A stretch of 64,000 bases of DNA from Eubacterium multiforme (lineage in GTDB: Bacteria > Bacillota > Clostridia > Clostridiales > Clostridiaceae), in assembly GCF_030813415.1 (NCBI RefSeq), contig NZ_JAUSUF010000009.1:1-64000 (forward strand). The letters are read 5' to 3'. Under the pieces are notes generated by a model that saw nothing but the letters and a program-made list of their open reading frames with translations, made no database searches and was not told the origin of the DNA. Shown here in pieces: positions 51,772 to 60,932 of the stretch; position 1 is the stretch's first letter; every line of letters starts with the position of its first letter. Position numbers and translations under genes: made by a program.

Positions 51772-52551
51772 ATGAACAATTTAAAAGAATTTTCATTAGA
51801 TTTTTTCAATTTAAGAGGTAAGGTAGCTATAGTTACTGGTGGAAATACTGGACTTGGAATGGCCTATGCTGAAGCATTAGCAAAATCAGGAGCAGATTTA
51901 TTAGTAACTTCATTTGATGATAATGTACAAGAAGTAAAAGAACTAGTTGAAGGTGCAGGAAGAAAGATAGTTTTTGTTAAAGGAGACTTAACTAAAAAGG
52001 AAACTATTAATGAAGTAGTTGATACATGTTTAAAAGAATATGGAAAAATAGATATATTAGTTAACAATGCTGGAACTATAAGAAGAGCACCTCTACTTGA
52101 GTATAAGGATGAAGACTGGGAAGCAGTTATGAATATTAATCTAAATGCTGTTTATTATCTTTCAAGAAAAGTTGCAAAGGTAATGGTAGAACAAGGACAT
52201 GGAAAAATAATTAATATAGCTTCAATGTTATCATTCCAAGGTGGAAAGTTTGTACCACCTTATACAGCTTCAAAACATGGAGTTGTTGGAATAACTCGTG
52301 CTTTTGCTAATGAATTAGCAATGCATAATGTACAAATAAATGCAATTGCACCAGGATACATTAAGACAGCTAACACAGCACCAATTAGAGCTGACGAAAA
52401 GAGAAATGCTGAAATACTTGGAAGAATTCCAGCTGAAAAATGGGGAGAAGTTTCAGACCTTATGGGAACAGTAGTATTTTTATCAAGTAAAGCATCAGAC
52501 TATATAAATGGACACGTTATCGCTGTAGATGGTGGATGGTTAGTAAGATAG
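51772..52551 (+). CDS. kduD: 2-deoxy-D-gluconate 3-dehydrogenase-type SDR, KduD
   Basis: A 259-residue short-chain dehydrogenase. The cofactor loop is T-G-G-N-T-G-L-G (22-29) and the active site Y-T-A-S-K has Tyr164 and Lys168. In this operon it should reduce 2,5-diketo-3-deoxygluconate to 2-keto-3-deoxygluconate with NAD(P)H. Its relatives are also called gluconate 5-dehydrogenase, but the context favours KduD. SD AGGAGG. Confidence 0.93.
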   Translation: MNNLKEFSLDFFNLRGKVAIVTGGNTGLGMAYAEALAKSGADLLVTSFDDNVQEVKELVEGAGRKIVFVKGDLTKKETINEVVDTCLKEYGKIDILVNNAGTIRRAPLLEYKDEDWEAVMNINLNAVYYLSRKVAKVMVEQGHGKIINIASMLSFQGGKFVPPYTASKHGVVGITRAFANELAMHNVQINAIAPGYIKTANTAPIRADEKRNAEILGRIPAEKWGEVSDLMGTVVFLSSKASDYINGHVIAVDGGWLVR

Positions 52552-52552
52552 T

Positions 52553-53185
52553 ATGATTAAGAAGATTAGTAGATTAAATAGTATAGAAAAAGAAGCTTTC
52601 GTATTAGTTTTAAGAGCAGATACTGCAAAAGAAGGAATAGATGCAGCTAAAGCAGCTATAGATGGTGGATGTAAAGTGGTAGAAGTTACATTTACAATTA
52701 AAGATGCAGATGAAGTAATAAAAACTTTAGTTAGTGATAAAAATGAAGATGTTGTAATTGGAGCAGGTACTGTACTTGATGCAGAAACAGCTAGAGTTGC
52801 AATATTAAAAGGTGCTGAATTTATTGTAAGTCCATGTTTTAGCAAGGAAACTGCAATAATGTGTAATAGATATGGAGTTCCATATATACCTGGATGTTTT
52901 ACAGTTAAAGAAATTTTAGATGCTAGAGAATGGGGATCAGATATTGTTAAGTTATTCCCAGGATCTGCCTTTAAACCTTCAATAATTAAGGATATTAAGG
53001 CACCAATTAAAGATATTGGAGTTATGGTATCTGGTGGTGTTTCTTATGATAATATTAGTGAATGGTTTAAGTATGGAGCTGAAGTTGTTAGTATAGGAAG
53101 TGCTATAACAAAATTAAAAGATCCAGAAAAAATTAAAAAAGAAACAGAAAAATATATTAAATTAGTAAAAGATATAAAGAGGTAA
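52553..53185 (+). CDS. kdgA: 2-dehydro-3-deoxy-phosphogluconate aldolase
   Basis: A 210-residue class I aldolase that splits KDPG into pyruvate and glyceraldehyde-3-phosphate. Schiff-base Lys133 is in D-I-V-K-L-F-P-G, and Glu44 is in V-V-E-V-T-F; G-A-G-T-V-L and P-C-F-S also match. It starts one base after the kduD stop, so translation is probably coupled. Confidence 0.95.
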   Translation: MIKKISRLNSIEKEAFVLVLRADTAKEGIDAAKAAIDGGCKVVEVTFTIKDADEVIKTLVSDKNEDVVIGAGTVLDAETARVAILKGAEFIVSPCFSKETAIMCNRYGVPYIPGCFTVKEILDAREWGSDIVKLFPGSAFKPSIIKDIKAPIKDIGVMVSGGVSYDNISEWFKYGAEVVSIGSAITKLKDPEKIKKETEKYIKLVKDIKR

Positions 53186-53191
53186 TTAAAA

Positions 53192-54211
53192 ATGAGGAAG
53201 GTTTTAGTTTTAGGAGAATTACTAATGAGATTAACTCCACCTAATAATTTAAGATTAGATCAGGCTACAAACCTTGACATATGTTTTGGCGGGGCAGAAG
53301 CTAATGTAGCAATAGGTCTTAAAAATTTAGGGGTAGAAACTAGTATGATATCAGCAGTACCCGATAATACAATAGGAAATTCAGCAAAAGCCTTTCTTAT
53401 GTCATATGGGGTTGATTGTAATAATATAATAACAAAAGGAAATAGACTTGGATTATATTATTATGAAGAAGGATATGGTGCACGAAGCGCAAATGTAATT
53501 TATGATAGAGAAAATTCTTCAATTACTGAATTAAATGCAGAAGATTTTAATTTTGATGACATATTTCAAGATGTAGAGCTACTTCATGTTTCAGGAATAA
53601 CTTTTGGACTTGGAGAGAAAACAAGAAAATTAGCAACTACAATTGTAGATGAAGCTAAGAAAAGAAAAGTTAAAGTTAGTGTAGACTTAAATTACAGAAC
53701 TAAGTTATTTAAAGATTATGATGAATTTGTTAGAATATTAAAGCCTATAGTTAAGGATAGCTATGTATGTTTTGGATGGATTACAAAAGATACAAAAAAC
53801 TTTAAAGTATTAGATCCTTCAAAAGATGCTGTTACTGACTTAGTATTAAAAGAAAAGTTTAAATATATGACCGAAGAACTTGGAGTTAAGTATGTAGCTA
53901 CAACTCTTAGAGAGGCAAACTCATTAAATATTCATTCTTTAACAGGAATATTATTTGCAGATGGAGAGATTTATAGATCACCAAAGTATGAATTTCAAAT
54001 GCTTTCAAGAATTGGTGGTGGAGATGCCTTTGCAACAGGTGTTCTTAGACAATTATTAGATGATAATGTAAAGGATAAAAATGAGGTTGTTGAATTTGGA
54101 ATAGCTACAGCAGTTTTAAAACATGCACAAAAAGGTGATGTAAGTTTAGCAAAGATTAATGAAGTAAATAATTTAATTAGTAATAAAAATTTAGGTAGTG
54201 TAAATAGATAA
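53192..54211 (+). CDS. kdgK: 2-keto-3-deoxygluconate kinase
   Basis: A 339-residue PfkB-family kinase. F-G-G-A-E-A-N-V-A-I-G-L near residue 31 and G-G-G-D-A-F-A-T-G-V-L in the C-terminal part (catalytic Asp) are the family signatures. It phosphorylates KDG to KDPG for KdgA. It is the last gene before the strong terminator at 54221. SD AAAGAGGT. Confidence 0.93.
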   Translation: MRKVLVLGELLMRLTPPNNLRLDQATNLDICFGGAEANVAIGLKNLGVETSMISAVPDNTIGNSAKAFLMSYGVDCNNIITKGNRLGLYYYEEGYGARSANVIYDRENSSITELNAEDFNFDDIFQDVELLHVSGITFGLGEKTRKLATTIVDEAKKRKVKVSVDLNYRTKLFKDYDEFVRILKPIVKDSYVCFGWITKDTKNFKVLDPSKDAVTDLVLKEKFKYMTEELGVKYVATTLREANSLNIHSLTGILFADGEIYRSPKYEFQMLSRIGGGDAFATGVLRQLLDDNVKDKNEVVEFGIATAVLKHAQKGDVSLAKINEVNNLISNKNLGSVNR

Positions 54212-54220
54212 GTTCTAGCT

Positions 54221-54263
54221 AGAAAAGCTGCAGGCAAGGAAACTTGTTTGCAGCTTTTTCTAA
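54221..54263 (+). terminator. GAAA-tetraloop terminator after kdgK
   Basis: AGAAAAGCTGCAGGCAAG (54221-54238) pairs with 54243-54261 with two G-U pairs around a GAAA loop; the right arm has five Ts. It may attenuate rather than fully stop transcription into the heparinase-like gene. Confidence 0.8.
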
Positions 54264-54299
54264 ACTATAAATAATATAAAAGTTTAGGAGGATTTATAT

Positions 54300-56303
54300 A
54301 TGAAAAAATATGGTGAGGAAATAAGGGTTTTAAAAGATAGAGTTGAAAATTACTTTAATGAATATGATAAAAAGTTTGTTATTGATTATATAGAAAAAAA
54401 TACAAAGGAAGAATATGAAAAAAAGTTAATAGGAGCAAATCTTTTACTTAACAATTCATTTGTATTTGATAATACTTGGGATATGGAACAATGTAATATT
54501 CCATATAAAATAGAGCCACTTAACTGGAACTATACTCCAAATGGTGATAATGAGTGGATATTTATGCTTAATAGACATGAATATTTAAATAAACTTTTAA
54601 TGGCTTATTATATAGAAAAAGATGAAAAATATATTGAGAAATTAAAATGGTTTATATTTAATTGGATAGATAATAATGAAATTACTATAAAAGGTGGAAA
54701 TACAATAAGAACTATAGATACAGGAATAAGATGTTTAGCTTGGATTGAAATATTAATACACTTAATAAGTGAGAATAAGTTAAATGATGATGAAATATTA
54801 AAAATAGTACTAAGTATAAAAGAACAAGTTAAGTATTTAAAAGATGCCTATATTGGGAAGTATACATTAAGTAATTGGGGAGTTTTACAAACAACTTCAA
54901 TAGTATCTATATATTTATGGCTTGATGAATTTTTTGAAGATAAGGAACTTAAAAAATGGGCAGAAAGTGAATTATATACTCAAATAGAAATGCAAGTATT
55001 TGATGATGGATCTCACTGGGAGCAATCTTTAATGTATCATGTGGAAGTTATAAATTGTTCAATGAAGCTTATTAATTATAGTCAAAAATTAAATTTAAAA
55101 TTAGATGAAGATTTTAATAAAAAAATTAATAGCATGATTGAATACTTAATGTATTCAAAAGCTCCAAATTCAAGTCAAGAAGCACAAGGAGATAGCGATG
55201 TAACAGATGTTAGAGATGTTATAGTTAAAGGGGCAGTTTTATTTAATAATGAACTTTTAAAAGGGGCAGCCTTTAAAGATATGGATTTAATGAGTATATG
55301 GTCTTTAGGGAAAAAAGGCTACGAAAAATTTAATAGGATAAATAAAAGAGAGCCAGAGGAAATAAATAAAATATTCAAAGATTCAGGAAATATTTATTTA
55401 AGGGATAGCTTTAATGAAAATAGTAATTTTACTTATCTTCAAAATGGCACATTAGGTAGCAGTCATGGTCATGTTGATTTAGGACATATATCAATTCATC
55501 ATAATGGTAAACCATATATAGTTGATTGTGGTAGATATACTTATGTAGAGGAAGATCCATTAAGAGAATATTTAAAATCCTATAAGGCACATAATGTTTG
55601 TGTTATAGATAGGGATCCCCATGGAGTTCCAAATAAATCATGGAGCTACCATAGTTATGGTGATTCTATGAAAAATTATTTTGAAAGTAAAGATGGAATA
55701 AGTTATGTTGAAATGCCTTATACATCTACATTAAAGGATGGAACACCTTATTTAATAAATAGGAAGGTATTATATATAAATAAGGGAATTTGGCTTATTG
55801 TAAATGATGTAAAGTGCAGTGGAAATCATACTTTAGAAAGTATATATAACTTGGATAATGAAGTTAAGGTTTCAATTAATGAAAAAGAAGTTTCCTTAGA
55901 TAATAATGGAGATATTTTAAAGTTATATAGTAAGGAAATGTTTGAAAGAAAAAATGGACTAATATCAAAATGTTATAACGAAGTTACTAATAATTCAAAA
56001 ATAGTAAAAAAAATAAAATTCAACAATTTTAATGTGAATTATGATATCATTATAAATAGTCCTATAAAAATGAAGAGCGGACAAATACATCAATTTAATA
56101 ATTTGGAGAAAATAGATGAAGATTTAGTTATAGTAAAAGAATTTGTCATATCTGATAATGAAGAATATATTGTTATAGTATTCAATAAAGAAACTTATAA
56201 AGGAGGAAAAATTTATTATTATAAAGATGTTCCTATTTATGGAAAAGTTGTAGTTCTTCATAAAGTTGGAGAAACTTACATTAGAATTAGGATGAAATCT
56301 TAA
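54300..56303 (+). CDS. Heparinase II/III-family polysaccharide lyase or related protein
   Basis: A 667-residue cytoplasmic protein (no signal peptide). The N-terminal alpha/alpha domain (about 1-340) has W-x-Y-T-P-N-G-D-N-E-W and T-I-D-T-G-I-R-C-L-A-W, and the C-terminal beta-sandwich carries the heparinase II/III signature S-S-H-G-H-V-D-L-G-H (His389, His391) with D-C-G-R-Y-T-Y. In pneumococcal hyaluronan loci a similar gene follows yajC. It may depolymerise imported oligosaccharides. The substrate is unproven. SD AGGAGG. Confidence 0.88.
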   Translation: MKKYGEEIRVLKDRVENYFNEYDKKFVIDYIEKNTKEEYEKKLIGANLLLNNSFVFDNTWDMEQCNIPYKIEPLNWNYTPNGDNEWIFMLNRHEYLNKLLMAYYIEKDEKYIEKLKWFIFNWIDNNEITIKGGNTIRTIDTGIRCLAWIEILIHLISENKLNDDEILKIVLSIKEQVKYLKDAYIGKYTLSNWGVLQTTSIVSIYLWLDEFFEDKELKKWAESELYTQIEMQVFDDGSHWEQSLMYHVEVINCSMKLINYSQKLNLKLDEDFNKKINSMIEYLMYSKAPNSSQEAQGDSDVTDVRDVIVKGAVLFNNELLKGAAFKDMDLMSIWSLGKKGYEKFNRINKREPEEINKIFKDSGNIYLRDSFNENSNFTYLQNGTLGSSHGHVDLGHISIHHNGKPYIVDCGRYTYVEEDPLREYLKSYKAHNVCVIDRDPHGVPNKSWSYHSYGDSMKNYFESKDGISYVEMPYTSTLKDGTPYLINRKVLYINKGIWLIVNDVKCSGNHTLESIYNLDNEVKVSINEKEVSLDNNGDILKLYSKEMFERKNGLISKCYNEVTNNSKIVKKIKFNNFNVNYDIIINSPIKMKSGQIHQFNNLEKIDEDLVIVKEFVISDNEEYIVIVFNKETYKGGKIYYYKDVPIYGKVVVLHKVGETYIRIRMKS

Positions 56304-56316
56304 TAATTTATAAAGG

Positions 56317-56333
56317 ACAGTAAACCGATTTAG
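56317..56333 (+). promoter_or_regulatory. LacI-type operator before the first LacI gene
   Basis: CAGTAAACCGATTTAG shares the 13-nt AGTAAACCGATTT with the lyase promoter (opposite orientation) and differs by one base from the kduI operator. It ends just before the SD of the regulator, so autoregulation, partly at the translational start region, is likely. Confidence 0.7.
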
Positions 56334-56344
56334 GAGTGAATATA

Positions 56345-57352
56345 ATGAAAAAGGTGACAATTAAAGACATAGCAGACATGGCAGGAACTTCAAAGACAAC
56401 TGTATCTTTTTATTTAAATGGAAAGTTTGAAAAAATGTCTGCGGAAACAAAAGCCAAAATTGAGGAAGTTATAAAAGAGACAAATTATAGCCCAAGTATT
56501 GTGGCTAGAAGTTTAACCTCTAAAAAAATGAACTTAATAGGTGTAGTAGTTGCTGACATATGCAATCCATTTAGTAGCACTATAGTAAAAGGAATAGATA
56601 AAGTAGCAAGAAAAGAAGATTATCAAATAATTGTTGGAAGCAGTAATTTTGATTTTGAATATGAAGAAGAGTATATTAATAGAATGCTAGATATGGGAGC
56701 AGATGGATTTATAGTTCAAGCTACTGCAAAATTTTCAAAGCTTATAGATAAGATAAAAGCTAGAGGAAAGAAATTAGTATTACTAGATTCTGTTGATGAA
56801 GAGTTTAAAGGTAATTTCGTAAAAACAAATAATTATCATATTACAAGTGAAGCAGTAAGAAATTTAGCTGAAAAAGGATATAATAATTTTACTCTTATAA
56901 CAGAAGATCCTAATCTTTTAATGGCTAGACTTGAGAGGAAAAATGGCTTTATAGATACTTTAGAAAAACTTAATATAAACTATAAAGTTGAAGTAATAGA
57001 TAATAACATTGAGTCAGATGATATTGAAAAAGCAGTAAGAAAAAATTTAGATTTAAATAAAAAGAACTTGATTTTTGCCATTAATGGAAAGGTTCTTCAA
57101 AGAACTTATGATTATATAAAAACTCAAGAATTTGATATACCAAATGATGTAGGATTAATAGGATTTGATGATTGGGAGTGGACTAGATATGCAACTCCTA
57201 CCATTAGCACAATATCTCAGCCTACATATGAAGAAGGAAAATATGCAGCAAGGATTTTAATTGATATGATAGAAGAATGTAAAGAGGATTCTAAGTCATT
57301 AATTTTTCCTTGTAATATTAACTGGAATGAATCAACAAACCTAAAAAAATAA
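56345..57352 (+). CDS. LacI-family regulator 1 of the GAG operon (RegR/KdgR-like)
   Basis: A 335-residue repressor. The helix-turn-helix is T-I-K-D-I-A-D-M-A-G-T-S-K-T-T-V-S (4-20), then the hinge S-I-V-A-R-S-L and a periplasmic-binding-type effector domain. ATG 56345 is preferred; the in-frame GTG at 56336 lies in the SD TAGGAG. It probably represses the kduI operon and the surface lyase via AGTAAACCGNTTT sites, with an unsaturated uronate metabolite as inducer (inference). Confidence 0.88.
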   Translation: MKKVTIKDIADMAGTSKTTVSFYLNGKFEKMSAETKAKIEEVIKETNYSPSIVARSLTSKKMNLIGVVVADICNPFSSTIVKGIDKVARKEDYQIIVGSSNFDFEYEEEYINRMLDMGADGFIVQATAKFSKLIDKIKARGKKLVLLDSVDEEFKGNFVKTNNYHITSEAVRNLAEKGYNNFTLITEDPNLLMARLERKNGFIDTLEKLNINYKVEVIDNNIESDDIEKAVRKNLDLNKKNLIFAINGKVLQRTYDYIKTQEFDIPNDVGLIGFDDWEWTRYATPTISTISQPTYEEGKYAARILIDMIEECKEDSKSLIFPCNINWNESTNLKK

Positions 57353-57446
57353 AACTTAGGTTTATAAAATAAGAACACGTTAGAATAAATAATTCATTTA
57401 GAAAGTAATCTAGAAAATTTACTGAAAAATTAATTTATTTTAAGCT

Positions 57447-57490
57447 AAAAGCTATGGATTTAAGATTATTTTTTAATTCATAGCTTTTTT
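57447..57490 (+). terminator. Terminator between the two LacI genes
   Basis: AAAAGCTATGGATT (57447-57460) pairs with AATTCATAGCTTTT (57475-57488) with one G-U pair, followed by Ts. The second regulator is therefore at least partly a separate unit. Confidence 0.8.
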
Positions 57491-57553
57491 TATAATAATA
57501 CCCTTTTAAAATAATTGAATCTTGTTATAAAGGCATTTGAAAGGTGGAATGTA

Positions 57554-58573
57554 ATGAAAAATATAACAATAAAAGATATTGCGAGCATGGCTGGAACTTC
57601 AAAAACCACAGTATCTTTTTATCTAAATGGGAAAAGTGATAGAATGTCTACTGAAACAAAACTTAAAATAGAGAAAATTATAAGAGAGACAAATTATAGT
57701 CCAAGTTTTGTTGCAAGATCCTTAACATATAAGAGAACAAATTTAATAGGTGTTATAGTTGCTGATATATGTAGTCCTTTTAGTAGTGCAATAGTAAAAG
57801 AAATAGATATGGCAGCAAGAAAAGAGGGATATCAAATAATTGTTGGAAGTAGTAAATTTGATTTTAAAAATGAAGAAAAATATATAAATAAAATGTTAGA
57901 TATGGGTGTTGATGGTTTTATAATTCAAGCTACTACAAAGTTTTCAAAATTTATAGATAAGATAAAAGGACAAGGGAAAAAATTATTATTATTAGATTCT
58001 GTAAATAGTAATTTTAAAGGGAGCTTTGTTAAAATAAATAACTTTGATATTACAAAAGAAGCAATAGAGAATCTTATATATAAAGGGTATAATAATTTTA
58101 TTTTATTAACAAGGAATCCTAAAATATCAATGACTATACAGGAAAGAAAAAAAGCTTTTACAGAAACTTTAGAAAGACATAAAATTAATTATTCTGTAGA
58201 ATTAATTGATGATGAAATAAAGAGAGAAAATATAAAAAAAGCAATAGATAACACATTAAAGAAAGAAAGTAAAAATTTAATTTTTACTGTAGATGGGGAA
58301 ATACTTCAAAAGGCCTATGATTATATAAAAGATAAGGGATTAAATATACCAAATGAAGTTGGGATAATAGGATTTGAGGATCGTAGATGGACTTATTATG
58401 CTAATCCTTCAGTTACTACTATATCTCAACCAGTTCATGATGAGGGAAAATATGCAGCAAGGATTTTAATTAATATGATTGAGGAAAATAAAGAATCTTT
58501 AAAATCATTTATTTTTTTTTGTAATATTAATTGGAAGGAATCAACTAATTTAAAAATAAAAGATAAATATTAA
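57554..58573 (+). CDS. LacI-family regulator 2, tandem paralog of regulator 1
   Basis: A 339-residue repressor that aligns to regulator 1 along its whole length without a visible gap in most of it; well over half of the residues are identical by eye. The recognition helix region (S-K-T-T-V-S-F-Y-L-N-G-K) is identical, so both should bind the same operators, but effector-domain residues differ (for example I-G-F-D-D-W-E-W versus I-G-F-E-D-R-R-W). ATG 57554 has SD AAGGTGG. It is a clear tandem duplication. Confidence 0.88.
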   Translation: MKNITIKDIASMAGTSKTTVSFYLNGKSDRMSTETKLKIEKIIRETNYSPSFVARSLTYKRTNLIGVIVADICSPFSSAIVKEIDMAARKEGYQIIVGSSKFDFKNEEKYINKMLDMGVDGFIIQATTKFSKFIDKIKGQGKKLLLLDSVNSNFKGSFVKINNFDITKEAIENLIYKGYNNFILLTRNPKISMTIQERKKAFTETLERHKINYSVELIDDEIKRENIKKAIDNTLKKESKNLIFTVDGEILQKAYDYIKDKGLNIPNEVGIIGFEDRRWTYYANPSVTTISQPVHDEGKYAARILINMIEENKESLKSFIFFCNINWKESTNLKIKDKY

Positions 58574-58584
58574 GGAGGATAATT

Positions 58585-59067
58585 ATGAAAGTATCAATTT
58601 TATATTATTCAGAAAGTGGTAAAACTAAAAACTTAGGAGAAGTTATAAAAAAAGGTTTAGAAAAGGTAGATGGTATTGAAGTTAAATGTATGTCTATTGA
58701 TAATATTGACTTACAATTTTTAGATGAGAGTAAAGGAGTAATATTTGGGACACCTACATATTTAGCAAATACTACATGGCAAATAAAAAAGTGGCTTGAT
58801 GAATCTCATAACATAAATTTAGGAGGAAAACTTGGAGCAGTATATGCAACAGCTAATTATATATGGGGTGGAGCAGATACTGCATTACTTACTTTGATAA
58901 ATCATCTAATGGTAAAGGGAATGCTTCTTTATTCAGGTGGTTCTAGTTTTGGCAAGCCAGTTTTCCATTTAGGATATGTTAGTGTAAATGGAGTTAATGA
59001 GGATGATTTAGATACTCCTATGATTTTTGGTGAGAGAATAGGTAAAAAGATTAAAGAATTATTTTAA
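58585..59067 (+). CDS. Flavodoxin-family protein
   Basis: A 160-residue FMN-binding protein. The phosphate loop Y-S-E-S-G-K-T-K-N-L (8-17) and G-T-P-T-Y-L-A-N-T-T-W-Q (about 55-66) are typical of WrbA/flavodoxin-like quinone or flavin reductases. Electron partner and substrate are unknown. It follows regulator 2 after 11 nt with SD AAGGAGG and may be cotranscribed with it, although no link to sugar metabolism is evident. Confidence 0.85.
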   Translation: MKVSILYYSESGKTKNLGEVIKKGLEKVDGIEVKCMSIDNIDLQFLDESKGVIFGTPTYLANTTWQIKKWLDESHNINLGGKLGAVYATANYIWGGADTALLTLINHLMVKGMLLYSGGSSFGKPVFHLGYVSVNGVNEDDLDTPMIFGERIGKKIKELF

Positions 59068-59202
59068 TTAAAGGCTATATTTTGCTTTTTTATAATTGCA
59101 TTTTAATATAGCTATAAAATGTATAATTTAATATATATTAATGGATTTATTTATTAAATTAAAATTATTTCGTGAATAAACGGTTACAAAATTAAAAAAT
59201 AT

Positions 59203-59231
59203 TTGACATTTTTCGAAAATTTGTATACAAT
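59203..59231 (+). promoter_or_regulatory. Sigma-A promoter of the permease at 59348
   Basis: TTGACA (59203-59208) and TACAAT (59226-59231) are 17 nt apart. AAACGGTTAC lies just upstream (59178-59187) and resembles, but does not match, the GAG operators. Confidence 0.75.
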
Positions 59232-59237
59232 TACAGA

Positions 59238-59324
59238 GTCTAAAATATTAGTGGGGTAATATAGACGTTTATATAGTAAGATTTATTAGCTTAAAGTTAA
59301 AAGTAACTTTAAGCTTAATTTTTT
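59238..59324 (+). promoter_or_regulatory. Leader with hairpin and intrinsic terminator (possible attenuator)
   Basis: After the predicted start, GTCT...ATATTA and TAATAT-AGAC form a hairpin with a GTGGGG loop (59238-59266). AGCTTAAAGTTA (59288-59299) then pairs perfectly with TAACTTTAAGCT (59304-59315), followed by TAATTTTTT. The terminator lies between promoter and gene, so transcription must be regulated here or by readthrough. I recognise no known riboswitch, T-box or leader peptide. Confidence 0.6.
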
Positions 59325-59347
59325 ACTCTAAAAATTAGGAGGGGAAC

Positions 59348-60667
59348 ATGGAAGAAAAAAATTTAAAAAAAGAAATTAGCCTGTTTATGGCAACTATGCT
59401 TGTTTGCGGAAATATGATAGGCTCAGGAGTATTTATGCTTCCTGCTACATTAGCACAACTTTCAGGACCACTAGCTACAATTATTGCTTGGATTTTAACA
59501 TCAGTAGGTTCAATATTAATTGCTATATCCTTTGCAAATTTAGGATCAAAATACCCTACAACAGGAGGCGCTTATCAATATACAAAGTTAGCCTTTGGAG
59601 AATTTGCAGGATTTTTAAGTGCATGGCTTTATTGGAATGGTTCATGGATAGGAAATGCAGCTATAATAGTAGCACTTTCAAGCTATAGTGCAGCAGTTAT
59701 ACCAGCACTTAGAGATCCAATGATCTCAATAATATATACAAGTGCAATTTTGTGGTTTTTCACAATAATTAACATTATAGGAGTTAAAAAAGCAGGCAAA
59801 CTTCAAACTATAGCAACAGTATTTAAAATTGCATTTTTTGCAATATTTATAATAGTTGCATTTTTAAATTTTGATGTTTCAAATATAATGCCTTTAATTC
59901 CAGAAGGAAAAGGATTATCAACCATATCACTAGCAGCAACATCAACACTTTGGGCTTTTGTAGGACTTGAAAGTGCAACTGTAACTGCTGGAGAAATAAA
60001 AAATCCAGAAAGAAATGTTAAAAAGAGTACAATTTATGGAATGATAATTGCAGCTATAATTTATATGTTAATTAGCATAGCTAGTATGGGTGCAATGTCA
60101 AATGGAGAACTTGCAAGTAGTCAAGCTCCTCTTACTGATATATTAACTAAAATTTTAGGTAGTTCAATTGGTAAGCCAATTACAATAGCAGTTGTTATAT
60201 GTATATTAGGTACAACTATTGGCTGGCTTCTTTCAACAGCACGTGTTGCTTTTGCAGCAGGAGAAGATGGAGTATTCCCGAAATTTTTTGGAAAGCTTCA
60301 TCCAAAGTATGGCACACCAGCAAATGCTTTAATAGTTGGATCAATATTAGTAAACATACTTTTAATTATGAATTTTCAAAAGAGTATGGTATCTGCCTTT
60401 ACATTTATAACAATACTTGCAACACTTTCATTTTTACCAATATATCTTTTAACGTCAGCAGCTGATATAATGCTAATGTTTAAGGGAGTAAAAGAATTTA
60501 ATTTTAAAATTTTTATAACAAGAGCTATAATTCCAATATTAGCTTTTGTATACTCAATTTGGACAATATATGGATCAGGTGCAGAAACTGTAATGTGGGG
60601 ATTTATATTAATGCTAATAGGAGTTCCATTTTATATTTACAATCATCATAAAAATAAAACATTATAA
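59348..60667 (+). CDS. Amino acid permease/antiporter (APC superfamily, AdiC/ArcD-like)
   Basis: A 439-residue membrane protein with about 12 hydrophobic segments. The substrate motif G-N-M-I-G-S-G-V-F-M-L-P (21-32) and W-A-F-V-G-L-E-S-A-T-V in the sixth segment resemble AdiC/PotE-type exchangers. An arginine/agmatine, ornithine/putrescine or related antiport role is possible, but no decarboxylase is adjacent. It has its own promoter, a terminator-bearing leader, and SD GGAGGGG. Confidence 0.82.
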   Translation: MEEKNLKKEISLFMATMLVCGNMIGSGVFMLPATLAQLSGPLATIIAWILTSVGSILIAISFANLGSKYPTTGGAYQYTKLAFGEFAGFLSAWLYWNGSWIGNAAIIVALSSYSAAVIPALRDPMISIIYTSAILWFFTIINIIGVKKAGKLQTIATVFKIAFFAIFIIVAFLNFDVSNIMPLIPEGKGLSTISLAATSTLWAFVGLESATVTAGEIKNPERNVKKSTIYGMIIAAIIYMLISIASMGAMSNGELASSQAPLTDILTKILGSSIGKPITIAVVICILGTTIGWLLSTARVAFAAGEDGVFPKFFGKLHPKYGTPANALIVGSILVNILLIMNFQKSMVSAFTFITILATLSFLPIYLLTSAADIMLMFKGVKEFNFKIFITRAIIPILAFVYSIWTIYGSGAETVMWGFILMLIGVPFYIYNHHKNKTL

Positions 60668-60677
60668 ATAAATATTA

Positions 60678-60715
60678 AAAAGAGTTTCGTTTTTATAAAA
60701 TGAAACTCTTTTTTA
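60678..60715 (+). terminator. Terminator after the permease gene
   Basis: AAAAGAGTTTCGTTTT pairs with AAAATGAAACTCTTTT around a 4-nt loop (one G-U pair), followed by Ts. Confidence 0.85.
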
Positions 60716-60932
60716 GTGTATATCTATGTAGGACAAATTCGAAAAAATGTGCGAAATATAGAAATAATAAATGAAATATCATTAATAAATTATTAATAAA
60801 AAATATATATATTTAATAAATTTTTAATAAAAAGGTTTATTATAAAAAATATGAAAATAAATTCATAAAATGCACCTCTAATAAAGTTTATTCAGGAAAA
60901 AATTTCTTAAAGATGATATAATTAGGAAAAAG
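60716..60932. other. AT-rich intergenic region before the AbgT gene
   Basis: No ORF or known RNA. TATAAT at 60917-60922 is the best -10 for the downstream gene; its -35 is poor, so an activator may be needed. Confidence 0.4.

Noticed and set aside
59238..59324. T-box or known riboswitch before the permease gene
   Set aside because: The leader is too short, lacks a T-box sequence and specifier loop, and shows no lysine, glycine or guanidine riboswitch landmarks.
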